A stretch of 9,148 bases of DNA from the NCBI GenBank assembly GCA_003158895.1, contig PMLO01000275.1, forward strand, positions 18,870-28,017, in the 5' to 3' direction. The notes under the pieces were generated by a model. It was not told the origin of the DNA, ran no database searches, and saw only the letters and a program-made list of their open reading frames with translations. The translations under genes were made by a program, and so were the position numbers. Shown here piece after piece: positions 1 through 8,028 of the stretch. Within the stretch, counting starts at the first letter, position 1. The number at the start of each line of letters is the position of its first letter. This DNA is from Propionibacteriaceae bacterium (GTDB lineage: Bacteria > Actinomycetota > Actinomycetes > Propionibacteriales > Propionibacteriaceae).

Positions 1-2204
<2,204 letters not shown>

Positions 2205-2217
<13 letters not shown>

Positions 2218-2244
2218 CCTGGAGTGCTGCGTCAGCGGGCCACG
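2205..2244. terminator. Bidirectional hairpin terminator between convergent genes
   Basis: The arm CGTGGCCCGCTGAC at 2205-2218 is perfectly complementary to GTCAGCGGGCCACG at 2231-2244: a 14-bp stem with a 12-nt loop. The left arm contains the TGA stop of the UvrA-like gene (2215-2217), and the lipoyl-protein stop on the minus strand lies 9 bases beyond the right arm. There is no T-tract, as is common for actinobacterial terminators. It probably ends transcription from both sides; that is inference from structure and position. Confidence 0.65.
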
Positions 2245-2252
2245 CGTGGTCC

Positions 2253-2483
2253 TCAGTCGACCGAGGCGATCACCGTACCCTGCACGACCACGGCCTCCTC
2301 GAGCGCGTGGAGATGGACGGTTCCCGCGACAGGAGCAGGGATCTCCTTCGAGACCTTGTCCACCTGCACCTCGGCGAGCAGCTGCCCGGCAGCGACCTGC
2401 TCCCCGTCACGGACGAACCAGGTCGCTACGACCCCTTCGGCGAGGGGCTTCTCCTGCGACATCGTCGGGAACACGACGTCCAC
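2253..2483 (-). CDS. Stand-alone lipoyl-domain carrier protein (E2 lipoyl-domain-like)
   Basis: This small protein (76 aa) consists of one lipoyl/biotinyl-type domain and nothing else. The sequence runs VDVVFPTMSQEKPLAEG, then WFVRDGEQV, then the carrier hairpin VQVDKVSKEIPAPVAGTV, and ends at VIASVD. By alignment with E2 lipoyl domains (ETDKATVEI-type hairpin), Lys43 is the expected lipoylation site. I chose the GTG at 2483-2481, which begins one base after the E1 beta stop (TGA at 2487-2485) and is preceded by a G-run about 7 nt upstream. No in-frame ATG fits, since the only upstream ones lie inside E1 beta. It is the third gene after E1 alpha and E1 beta and almost certainly translationally coupled. 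It would accept acyl groups from E1. It lacks the peripheral-subunit-binding and acyltransferase domains of an E2, and is shorter than GcvH (about 125-130 aa). It could be a genuine free carrier or the surviving N-terminus of a deleted E2; the clean end at the domain boundary favours the first. Confidence 0.85.
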   Translation of the reverse strand: MDVVFPTMSQEKPLAEGVVATWFVRDGEQVAAGQLLAEVQVDKVSKEIPAPVAGTVHLHALEEAVVVQGTVIASVD

Positions 2484-2484
2484 G

Positions 2485-3531
2485 TCATGCCCCCATGACC
2501 GCCCGGATCGCAGCCTCGATCCGGCTGGCATTGGGCAGAACGGCGTGTTCGAGACCATGAGCGTACGGAATCGGCACGTCGGGGACGGCCACCCTCTGGA
2601 CAGGAGCACGCAGGACGCTCGGGTCCCGGTCGGTGATCGTCGCGACGACCTCGCCGGACATGCCGAACGACAGGTAGTCCTCGTCCACGACGACCAGCCG
2701 TCCCGTGCGCGACACGGACTCCCAGATCGCGTCACGGTCGAGCGGTACGAGGCTGCGCAGGTCGATCACCTCGGCGTCGGCGACACCGGCCGCCGCGAGC
2801 TGGTCCGCGACATCCAGGGCGTGATGCACGGACAGCGAGATCGTGACGACGGTGCAGTCGGTTCCCGGCCGGGCAATGCGTGCCTTGCCGATGGGCACCT
2901 CGTACGCACCTTCCGGTACGACGTCCGTGGCGCGTGCGTTCTTCGCCATCCACGGGAGACCCATCACTCCCTTGTGGAACATGTACACCACAGGGCTGTC
3001 GTCGCGGATGGCACTGATCATCAGGCCCTTGGCGTCGTACGGGGTGCTCGGCACGACGACCTTCAGGCCAGGTACGTGGGCGAACAACCCCCATAGGCAC
3101 TGGCTGTGCTGTGCGGCGTCGGAGTAGCCCCCGCCGACAGCGGTGGTGAGCACCATGGGTACCTTCACGGTACCGCCCGACTCAAAGTGGATCTTCGCCA
3201 TGTGGTTGTAGATCTGGTCGAAGCAGACGCCCATGAAGTCCGCGAACATGAGTTCGGCGATGGGCCGCATGCCCTCGGTCGCGGCCCCGATCGCGAGTCC
3301 GATGAACGCGGTCTCCGAAATGGGTGTGTCGATGATGCGCTGAGGGCCGAACTGCTCCAGCAGGCCGCCGGTGGATCCGAAGATCCCTCCGTACGCGCCC
3401 ACGTCCTCACCCAGGTAGAAGACCTCGGGATTCGCTGCCATCTCGGTGGCGATGCCCTCGGACATCGCCTTGGCGGTTGTCAGCCGGCGAGTGGTTGCTG
3501 CCGGCGCGCTGCTGGTCTCGGTAGCGGTCAT
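2485..3531 (-). CDS. 2-oxoacid / acetoin dehydrogenase E1 component, beta subunit
   Basis: The 348-aa product matches the transketolase-like beta subunit of alpha2beta2 E1 enzymes (AcoB/PdhB/BkdB type). It holds the pyrimidine-binding half (GEDVG at about 41-45; DTPISE with Glu73, the residue that activates thiamine diphosphate; FADF at 96-99; AQHSQ with active-site His142) and the C-terminal transketolase domain (DLRSLVPLD, DEDYLSFGMSGEV, near-terminal VPIPYAHGLE). The ATG at 3531 is chosen because GAGGAGG lies 7 nt upstream (3539-3545) and the start overlaps the E1 alpha stop as ATGA (3528-3531), a sign of translational coupling. The open frame extends further upstream to 3792, but that stretch is antisense-like shadow of E1 alpha. 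Together with E1 alpha it should form a cytoplasmic heterotetramer transferring an acyl group to a lipoyl lysine. The physiological 2-oxo substrate cannot be read from the sequence; acetoin, pyruvate or a branched 2-oxo acid are all possible. Confidence 0.92.
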   Translation of the reverse strand: MTATETSSAPAATTRRLTTAKAMSEGIATEMAANPEVFYLGEDVGAYGGIFGSTGGLLEQFGPQRIIDTPISETAFIGLAIGAATEGMRPIAELMFADFMGVCFDQIYNHMAKIHFESGGTVKVPMVLTTAVGGGYSDAAQHSQCLWGLFAHVPGLKVVVPSTPYDAKGLMISAIRDDSPVVYMFHKGVMGLPWMAKNARATDVVPEGAYEVPIGKARIARPGTDCTVVTISLSVHHALDVADQLAAAGVADAEVIDLRSLVPLDRDAIWESVSRTGRLVVVDEDYLSFGMSGEVVATITDRDPSVLRAPVQRVAVPDVPIPYAHGLEHAVLPNASRIEAAIRAVMGA

Positions 3532-4577
3532 GACCGCGCCTCCTCGGCGGTGGTGGAATCTGCGAACACGAATGCGGTGGCCTGCGTCGGATCGGGGATC
3601 GGCGAGCTCTTGGCGAAGGCGATGGCGTCGTCGACGGCTCTCAACGCGTCTGTCTTTGCTTGGGCGACCGCAGCGTCGTCGAGGATCCCGGCAGCGCGGA
3701 GAGTGGACTCGTACGTCGGAATCGGGTCGCGATCGGGCACGCCCTGGAGGTCTGTCCGATAGCCCTGGGCATCCCCTTCGAAGTGGCCCCACAGCCTCAG
3801 CGTGTGGACCTCGATCAAGCTTGGGCCACCGCCGTCACGTGCGCGCTGGATTGCACGGCCGGCCGCCTCCCACACGGCTTCTACAGCGTTGTCCTCGATG
3901 CGCTCGCCGGGGATCCCGTACGCAGCGGCCCGGTCAGCGTTCGACGGAACGGATGTGGAGGCGCTGCGGGGCACGGAGATGCCCCAGTCGTTGTCCTCGA
4001 CCACGAAGACGACAGGTAGCTTCCACACCGCGGCCAGGTTCAACGACTCGTGGAAGGCGCCCTGGTTGGCCGCGCCTTCGCCGGTCACAGCAACGGCGAT
4101 CCGGTCCGTACCCCGCCTCGAGAACGCGAAGGCCTGGCCCAGTGCCGGCGGGTAGCCCTCAGCGATGATCCCGGAGCAGCTGAAGTGCGTGTCCGGATCG
4201 AACAGGTGCATGTGGCCCCCGCGCCCCTTGCCGAGGCCCGTCTCGCGTCCGAAGATCTCAGCGGCCAACTTGCGGAGGTTCATCCCGTGCGCGATCGCGA
4301 GATGGTGCGGGCGGTGCGTCGCGGTGACAGCGTCGTCGGCGCTGAGATGGTCGCAGATGCCGACGGCCACCGGCTCCTGCCCAGCCGCAAGGTGCATCTC
4401 GCCGGGGATCAGTCCGGCGCCGATGTCCCACACGGGTGACTTGTCGGCGTGGTAGTCGCGCAAGATGGCTTCCTCGAAGGTTCTGATCAGCACCATCTGG
4501 CGGTACATGGCAAGACGTTTCGCGTCGGTCAGCCCTTGCCCTCTGGTGGTGGCCGGGCTCGTAGATGTCAGGGTCAT
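3528..4577 (-). CDS. 2-oxoacid / acetoin dehydrogenase E1 component, alpha subunit
   Basis: The 349-aa product is the thiamine-diphosphate-binding alpha subunit of an alpha2beta2 E1. The order is typical: MYRQMVLIRTFEE at 24-36; GEMHLAAGQEPVAVG at 59-73; THRPHH at 87-92; GKGRGGHMHLFDP at 116-128; the diphosphate/metal motif starting GEGAANQGAFHE at 166-177 and ending VVEDN at 192-196; and a C-terminal RLWGHFEGDAQGYR. The overall pattern is closer to AcoA-like proteins than to long PDH E1 alphas. The canonical GDG...NN reads GEG...DN, so the metal-binding Asp is Glu while the final Asn is kept. The start is the ATG at 4577, because GAGGAG (4584-4589) sits 6 nt upstream; a GTG at 4598 would put this ribosome-binding site inside the gene. 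It is the first gene of the cluster, downstream of an IclR gene and a palindrome, and overlaps E1 beta by 4 bp. Confidence 0.92.
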   Translation of the reverse strand: MTLTSTSPATTRGQGLTDAKRLAMYRQMVLIRTFEEAILRDYHADKSPVWDIGAGLIPGEMHLAAGQEPVAVGICDHLSADDAVTATHRPHHLAIAHGMNLRKLAAEIFGRETGLGKGRGGHMHLFDPDTHFSCSGIIAEGYPPALGQAFAFSRRGTDRIAVAVTGEGAANQGAFHESLNLAAVWKLPVVFVVEDNDWGISVPRSASTSVPSNADRAAAYGIPGERIEDNAVEAVWEAAGRAIQRARDGGGPSLIEVHTLRLWGHFEGDAQGYRTDLQGVPDRDPIPTYESTLRAAGILDDAAVAQAKTDALRAVDDAIAFAKSSPIPDPTQATAFVFADSTTAEEARS

Positions 4578-4583
4578 CTCGTA

Positions 4584-4589
4584 CTCCTC
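4584..4589 (-). promoter_or_regulatory. Ribosome-binding site fixing the E1 alpha start
   Basis: GAGGAG on the minus strand stands 6 nt before the ATG at 4577 and decides against the in-frame GTG at 4598, which is only a few codons upstream and would have no room for its own site. Confidence 0.7.
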
Positions 4590-4608
4590 ACGGGACACAC
4601 TCGATGTA

Positions 4609-4628
4609 CGGGTTCGACATCGAACCCG
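4609..4628. promoter_or_regulatory. Palindromic candidate operator upstream of the E1/lipoyl cluster
   Basis: The inverted repeat GGGTTCGA-CA-TCGAACCC occupies 4610-4627. One more complementary pair (C4609/G4628) gives 9-bp arms around a 2-nt centre, and short GTA/TAC flanks (4606-4608 and 4630-4632) add offset symmetry. It lies 32 nt upstream of the E1 alpha ATG in the 132-bp gap below an IclR-family gene. IclR regulators bind palindromes near their target promoters, so it is the best candidate binding site in the window. A hairpin in the 5' leader is the alternative. I could not identify a confident -35/-10 pair next to it. Confidence 0.5.
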
Positions 4629-4709
4629 CTACGTCCGATCCTGCCCGGGCCCGTACAGGTCGTCACCAGGGAACTTTTCAGATGCTGATAAGGCCTGCTG
4701 TGCGCGGCC

Positions 4710-5480
4710 TCACACAGCCAGATCAACTGCGAGGTGCTCGGCGGCTCTTGTCAGAATCGCGGATCGACGGCGGGTGCTCTCCAACGCCGGCGCGGCGACA
4801 GACACTGCGAGCGCTCCGACCGAGACGCCGCCACGCGGGTCCACCAGCTGCACCGGGGTCGCGAGGCACGCTATCCCCAAGCTGTACTCCTGGACATCGA
4901 CGACGACTCTGCCGCCCGGGGTCTCGGTATCTCCGCGAGACAGACCACGAAGCAGTGAACGACGGTCAGTGAGGGTGTACGGAGTGAGGTCCGCGAGCGT
5001 GTGCCGCGACAGGTAGTCGCGGCGTCCTTCCTCGTCGAGGGCGCTGAGAACCGCCTTGCCCAGCGCGGTGGCATGGCCCGACGAAGCCAGGTTGACCCAG
5101 AGGTCGACACGCGGCCTGCTCGGGGAGTCGACGATGTCGACGAGTTCAAGCTCACCGTCGCGGTAGAGGACCAGGTACGCAGCCGCGCGAAGTGTGTCGT
5201 GGAGCCCGGACAGGATCGGCCGTACCCGTTCACGAAGCCGTTCAGGCTCGAGACGGCCCGACAACGCTGTCACGTGGTCGCCCAGCACGTAGACACCGTC
5301 CAACCGGACCAGGTAGCCCTCGTGGACCAGAGTGGCCAGCAGGTGGTACGTGGTCGGGAGCTTCTCGCCGGTCGCCCGCGCCAACGCCTTCGCCGTCTGA
5401 GGGCGCGCGCTCGATCCCACGACGTCCAGCAGGCGGAGGGCTCGCTGGACGGAAGCGATCAGAGTCGGTGCGCCCTGCAT
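4710..5480 (-). CDS. IclR-family transcriptional regulator
   Basis: The 256-aa product has the usual IclR length and layout. An N-terminal winged helix-turn-helix covers about residues 6-67 (IASVQRALRLLDVV, then ARPQTAKALARATGEKLPTT and YHLLATLVHEGYLVR). A C-terminal effector-binding domain follows, with SGHATALGKAVLSAL and the family hallmark VVVDVQEYSLGIACLATPV, then ALAVSVAAPA. The ATG at 5480 is chosen because AAGGAGG (5485-5491) lies directly upstream; the open frame continues to 5633, but the added residues are Arg-rich and unlike the family. It is transcribed toward the E1 alpha gene, which starts 132 bp beyond its stop. It probably controls that cluster in response to a small acid or related metabolite; the ligand is unknown, and repressor versus activator cannot be told. 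Confidence 0.92.
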   Translation of the reverse strand: MQGAPTLIASVQRALRLLDVVGSSARPQTAKALARATGEKLPTTYHLLATLVHEGYLVRLDGVYVLGDHVTALSGRLEPERLRERVRPILSGLHDTLRAAAYLVLYRDGELELVDIVDSPSRPRVDLWVNLASSGHATALGKAVLSALDEEGRRDYLSRHTLADLTPYTLTDRRSLLRGLSRGDTETPGGRVVVDVQEYSLGIACLATPVQLVDPRGGVSVGALAVSVAAPALESTRRRSAILTRAAEHLAVDLAV

Positions 5481-5671
5481 GGCTCCTCCTTCCACAGCGC
5501 TGAGGCCGGATCGTCCGCATCTCACGTTAGGTCGCCATGTGGCTCTAGGAAAGGGCCGCTGGAAGAATCTCCGCCTGCGTGCCCTGATCGTTCTCATGAA
5601 GTCCATGGGGCGCTCACAGGGGATTCCCAGCAACTCTGACCTATACCGGATGAGGACGAAAGGTCAGTGAG
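5481..5671. promoter_or_regulatory. Divergent intergenic region (IclR gene / HtrA-like gene)
   Basis: This 191-bp gap must carry promoters for both divergent genes. For the minus strand a possible pair is TTTCCT (5547-5552) and TAACGT (5524-5529) with a 17-nt spacer; the -10 fits the actinobacterial TANNNT pattern but the -35 is weak. For the plus strand TATACC at 5642-5647 is a possible -10 without a convincing -35, and AAAGG (5660-5664 region) precedes the ATG at 5672. Small dyads (CAGCGCTG at 5495-5502; CGGA/TCCG at 5507-5517) are present but too short to call operators. Confidence 0.3.
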
Positions 5672-7180
5672 ATGAGCGAACACCCAGACGACAGCTTCAG
5701 TGGGCCGGGGCCCTCGTTCCAGCCCCCGAGCGACGCATGGCCACCGCCGACGCCGCCGCAGGGATGGGCCGACGGCGCGGGAAGCCCGATGCCTCCACAG
5801 GGATGGGCCGACGGCGCGGGAAGCCTGACGCCTCCACAGACATGGGCCGGAGCCGGGATGCCCACACCACCTCAGGCCTGGGCCGGCGGAGCGTGGGCCG
5901 GGGGAGAAGGGGCCCCGACGCCTCCGTCGGGATGGGCCGGGGGAGCGGGGAGCCCGTACGGCAACCCGTACGCCTTCACTCAGCCTGTGCCACCGCCACC
6001 ACCTCGGCGACGCCGCCACTCGGGGCTGTTCGTCGCGCTCGGCGTGTTCGCGGCCTTGGCCATCGGCGTCGCGGGCGCCGAGATCGGCCGGTACGAGGTG
6101 TCGTCCGCCGCAGTGCCCACGGTCTCGGGAACGGCAGCGCCGACGGCGGGCTCGACGACCAACCCCTCTGGCGCACCCAGCACGACGCCCAGTGACGGCT
6201 CGAGTTCAGCCGGCTCTTCGTCAACGACCGATCCCTCAGCGGTTGCGGCGATCATCGACCCTGCCCTCGTCGACATCGTCAGCACGTTCTCGTACCAGGG
6301 CGCCGAGGGTGCGGGCACCGGGATCGTCCTCACGGCCACCGGCGAGATCCTCACGAACAACCACGTCATTTCCGGCGCGACGTCGATCAGTGTGATCGAC
6401 GTGGGCAACGGCCAGACGTACGCAGCCTCCGTCGTCGGGTACGACGCCGCTCATGACGTCGCGGTGCTGCAGCTCCAAGGCGCGTCCGGTCTGCAGACGG
6501 CTTCCATCAGCACGGCAGCGGCCACGGTGGGCGAAGCTGTCGTCGCGGCTGGTAACGCGGGCGGTACGGGCGGTACGCCGACGGCAGCGGCCGGGTCGGT
6601 GACCGCAGTGAGCCAGTCGATCACGGCGAGCAACGATCTGACCGGTACGAGTGAGCAGCTCAGCGACCTCATCCAGGTGAACGCTGCCATCCAGGCCGGC
6701 GACTCGGGCGGAGCGTTGGTCGATTCCAGCGGCAGCGTCCTCGGCATCAACACCGCGGGCTCGAGCAACTACTCGCTGTCGTCGGCCACGGGTCGTGGCT
6801 ATGCCATCCCGATCGCCGACGCCATGGCGATCGTCACGGCCGTCGAGGCCGGGCAGAGCTCAGCGACCACGCACGTGGGGGAGTCGGCCTTCCTCGGGAT
6901 TCTCATGGGGTCGTCCAGCAATGGACGGGTCAGGCGCTCGTCGGCGACCAGCGGTGCGCTGGTCGGTGGCGTCGTGCCGGGGGACCCCGCAGCCACAGCG
7001 GGCATCGTCGCAGGCGACACCATCACGTCGATAGGCGGCAGGACGGTCGACTCGGCGACGACTCTGGGGCAGCTCATGATCGGCTATCACCCAGGTGACA
7101 CGGTCACGATCGGTTGGGTCAACGCCTCCGGCACCGCCCACACCGCGAGGGTCGCACTCGTCAGCGGGCCGCCCGCCTGA
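5672..7180 (+). CDS. HtrA-like membrane-anchored trypsin/PDZ serine protease
   Basis: The 502-aa product has four parts. Residues 1-117 are a Pro/Gly/Trp-rich cytoplasmic tail with degenerate 13-residue repeats (28-96), ending in a proline run and RRRR. Residues about 118-139 form one transmembrane helix (GLFVALGVFAALAIGVAGA). Residues about 140-190 are a Ser/Thr/Pro/Gly-rich extracellular linker. A chymotrypsin-fold protease domain follows with a complete triad: His231 in TNNHV, Asp262 in AHDVAVLQL, Ser345 in QAGDSGGALV. Residues about 427-500 form a PDZ domain (SGALVGGVVPGDPA, then GIVAGDTITSIGGRTV). By family it should cleave misfolded or regulatory proteins outside the membrane, with the PDZ recognising C-termini. 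The catalytic residues look intact. The ATG at 5672 has a modest ribosome-binding site about 8 nt upstream. It stands alone: divergent from the IclR gene, convergent with the next. Confidence 0.93.
   Translation: MSEHPDDSFSGPGPSFQPPSDAWPPPTPPQGWADGAGSPMPPQGWADGAGSLTPPQTWAGAGMPTPPQAWAGGAWAGGEGAPTPPSGWAGGAGSPYGNPYAFTQPVPPPPPRRRRHSGLFVALGVFAALAIGVAGAEIGRYEVSSAAVPTVSGTAAPTAGSTTNPSGAPSTTPSDGSSSAGSSSTTDPSAVAAIIDPALVDIVSTFSYQGAEGAGTGIVLTATGEILTNNHVISGATSISVIDVGNGQTYAASVVGYDAAHDVAVLQLQGASGLQTASISTAAATVGEAVVAAGNAGGTGGTPTAAAGSVTAVSQSITASNDLTGTSEQLSDLIQVNAAIQAGDSGGALVDSSGSVLGINTAGSSNYSLSSATGRGYAIPIADAMAIVTAVEAGQSSATTHVGESAFLGILMGSSSNGRVRRSSATSGALVGGVVPGDPAATAGIVAGDTITSIGGRTVDSATTLGQLMIGYHPGDTVTIGWVNASGTAHTARVALVSGPPA
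5753..5959 (+). repeat. In-frame tandem repeats encoding PPQGWADGAGSPx units
   Basis: Five consecutive units start with PPQ or PPS and contain a Trp: PPQGWADGAGSPM, PPQGWADGAGSLT, PPQTWAGAGMPT, PPQAWAGG(...)GAPT (18 residues) and PPSGWAGGAGSPY. The first two are 39-bp copies (5753-5791 and 5792-5830) differing at about four bases, which suggests a recent duplication; the others have diverged. They lie in the cytoplasmic tail of the HtrA-like protease. Confidence 0.85.
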
Positions 7181-7192
7181 GAAGAACTGGCG

Positions 7193-7214
7193 CTAACCTC
7201 ATGCACTCGGTTAG
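7193..7214. terminator. Weak hairpin between convergent genes
   Basis: CTAACC (7193-7198) and GGTTAG (7209-7214) form a 6-bp stem with a 10-nt loop in the 37-bp gap between the protease stop and the stop of the next gene on the opposite strand. The position suits a shared terminator, but the stem is short, AT-containing, and lacks a T-tract. Confidence 0.3.
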
Positions 7215-7217
7215 GAA

Positions 7218-7778
7218 CTATTGGGTCAATGTGTCCGCGATTATCCAGCGCTCAAGATCTGTCGTCTTTGCAGTTTCAGAGAGTCGGGTACTGAGATTCC
7301 CCTTGTTCTTTCCTCGCGTGGCGATCGTCTTGCGAAACACTTCGCGATCGTTGATTACCTCGGCAGGGATAAGATAGACACGAAACCTCAATCGATCGGC
7401 GGTGACGCGGAACGTGAAGTCTGTTCCGAAATCCACGTCCACGTCGCCCTCGGTGACGACGAGCGCATAGTGGGTTACGCCATCCCTGGCCTGCGGGGTA
7501 CGATCAGATCCCATGAACTCGATGCACTTATGGTCTTGACCGTCCAGCTTTCGAGGCTCGAGCACAGCGCGCTTTACATCGATAGCAAACGATCCACACG
7601 TAACGTCGACTTTTGCTCTATGCCCGCCTGACCAGATTACGGGCGATTCTGGATAGCGATCTTTCATCAAAGAGGCGACCAGCCCTTCACAAAGATCCGG
7701 CAGGAACGTCTTCCGGTGTGGCCAGGTTTGAAACGTTGTAAGCGACGTCGCGGGGTGGGGGAGTTTCATGGCAGGCAT
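7218..7778 (-). CDS. Orphan protein with PD-(D/E)XK nuclease-like core, probably acquired
   Basis: I do not recognise the exact family. The 186-aa product shows a pattern matching the PD-(D/E)XK fold: an early helix with Glu31 (LCEGLVASLM), then Asp58 in AKVDVT, and after 8 residues Asp67-Val-Lys69 in FAIDVKRA. A later strand THYALVVTEG and the segment YLIPAEVI resemble the closing strands of such nucleases. The C-terminus is basic (RKTIATRGKNKGN). Hand-counted GC is about 54% over 7261-7740, against about 68% in a sampled line of the neighbouring protease, and codons are correspondingly less G/C-ending, suggesting horizontal acquisition. The ATG at 7778 gives the full frame; the ATG at 7769 (MKLPHP) is an alternative. 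Neither has a clear ribosome-binding site, so the transcript may be leaderless or poorly translated. No methyltransferase or partner is in the window. It could be a lone restriction or defence nuclease, a repair-related enzyme, or a degenerate remnant. Confidence 0.6.
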   Translation of the reverse strand: MPAMKLPHPATSLTTFQTWPHRKTFLPDLCEGLVASLMKDRYPESPVIWSGGHRAKVDVTCGSFAIDVKRAVLEPRKLDGQDHKCIEFMGSDRTPQARDGVTHYALVVTEGDVDVDFGTDFTFRVTADRLRFRVYLIPAEVINDREVFRKTIATRGKNKGNLSTRLSETAKTTDLERWIIADTLTQ

Positions 7779-7796
7779 GCTACCGCATGCCGGTAG
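7774..7796. promoter_or_regulatory. Overlapping inverted repeats at the start of the orphan nuclease-like gene
   Basis: Two dyads overlap: GGCATGC (7774-7780) with GCATGCC (7785-7791), and CTACCG (7780-7785) with CGGTAG (7791-7796). Two GCATGC hexamers lie 10 bp apart. The site covers the ATG at 7778 and the bases just upstream, and a possible minus-strand -10 (TAAAGT, 7803-7808) is next to it. It could be an operator or a leader hairpin; function is inferred from position only. Confidence 0.35.
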
Positions 7797-8000
7797 TTGG
7801 CGACTTTAGGGCCCCGTCCAGTCCCCACGCGAGATTCAAGCGGGGGTGCCGATATATGCCATCCTCGCAGGACCACGATCCTTGTCGCCAGCGCCCCTGG
7901 ATCCATGGTCGGCACGCGGGTTCGCCGATTCGGCCCATGCCGTCGGCGGTGTATCTGAACGAGCAGCGAAGCGCCTCTCCCGGTCATACAGTGAGCGTGG

Positions 8001-8014
8001 CAATGGTGCCATTG
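8001..8014. promoter_or_regulatory. Small palindrome just upstream of the SDR gene
   Basis: CAATGG-TG-CCATTG forms 6-bp arms around 2 nt, ending 14 bases before the SDR ATG and immediately before its GGGAG ribosome-binding site (8020-8024). A possible -10, TACAGT (7987-7992), would place the transcription start near the left edge of the palindrome, a position suited to a repressor. No convincing -35 was found. Confidence 0.3.
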
Positions 8015-8028
8015 GAATAGGGAGACCC

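Noticed and set aside
2253..2735. Longer minus-strand frame upstream of the lipoyl domain, suggesting a larger protein
   Set aside because: The upstream part overlaps E1 beta out of frame and is Arg/Ser/Thr-rich shadow; the lipoyl domain starts exactly at the GTG just past the E1 beta stop.
5481..5633. Upstream extension of the IclR frame to 5633
   Set aside because: The added residues are Arg-rich and unlike IclR N-termini, while AAGGAGG directly precedes the ATG at 5480.
7846..8028. Upstream extension of the SDR frame from an ATG at 7846
   Set aside because: The added 61 residues do not resemble an SDR N-terminus, and a ribosome-binding site with a good ATG lies at 8029, giving the normal family length.
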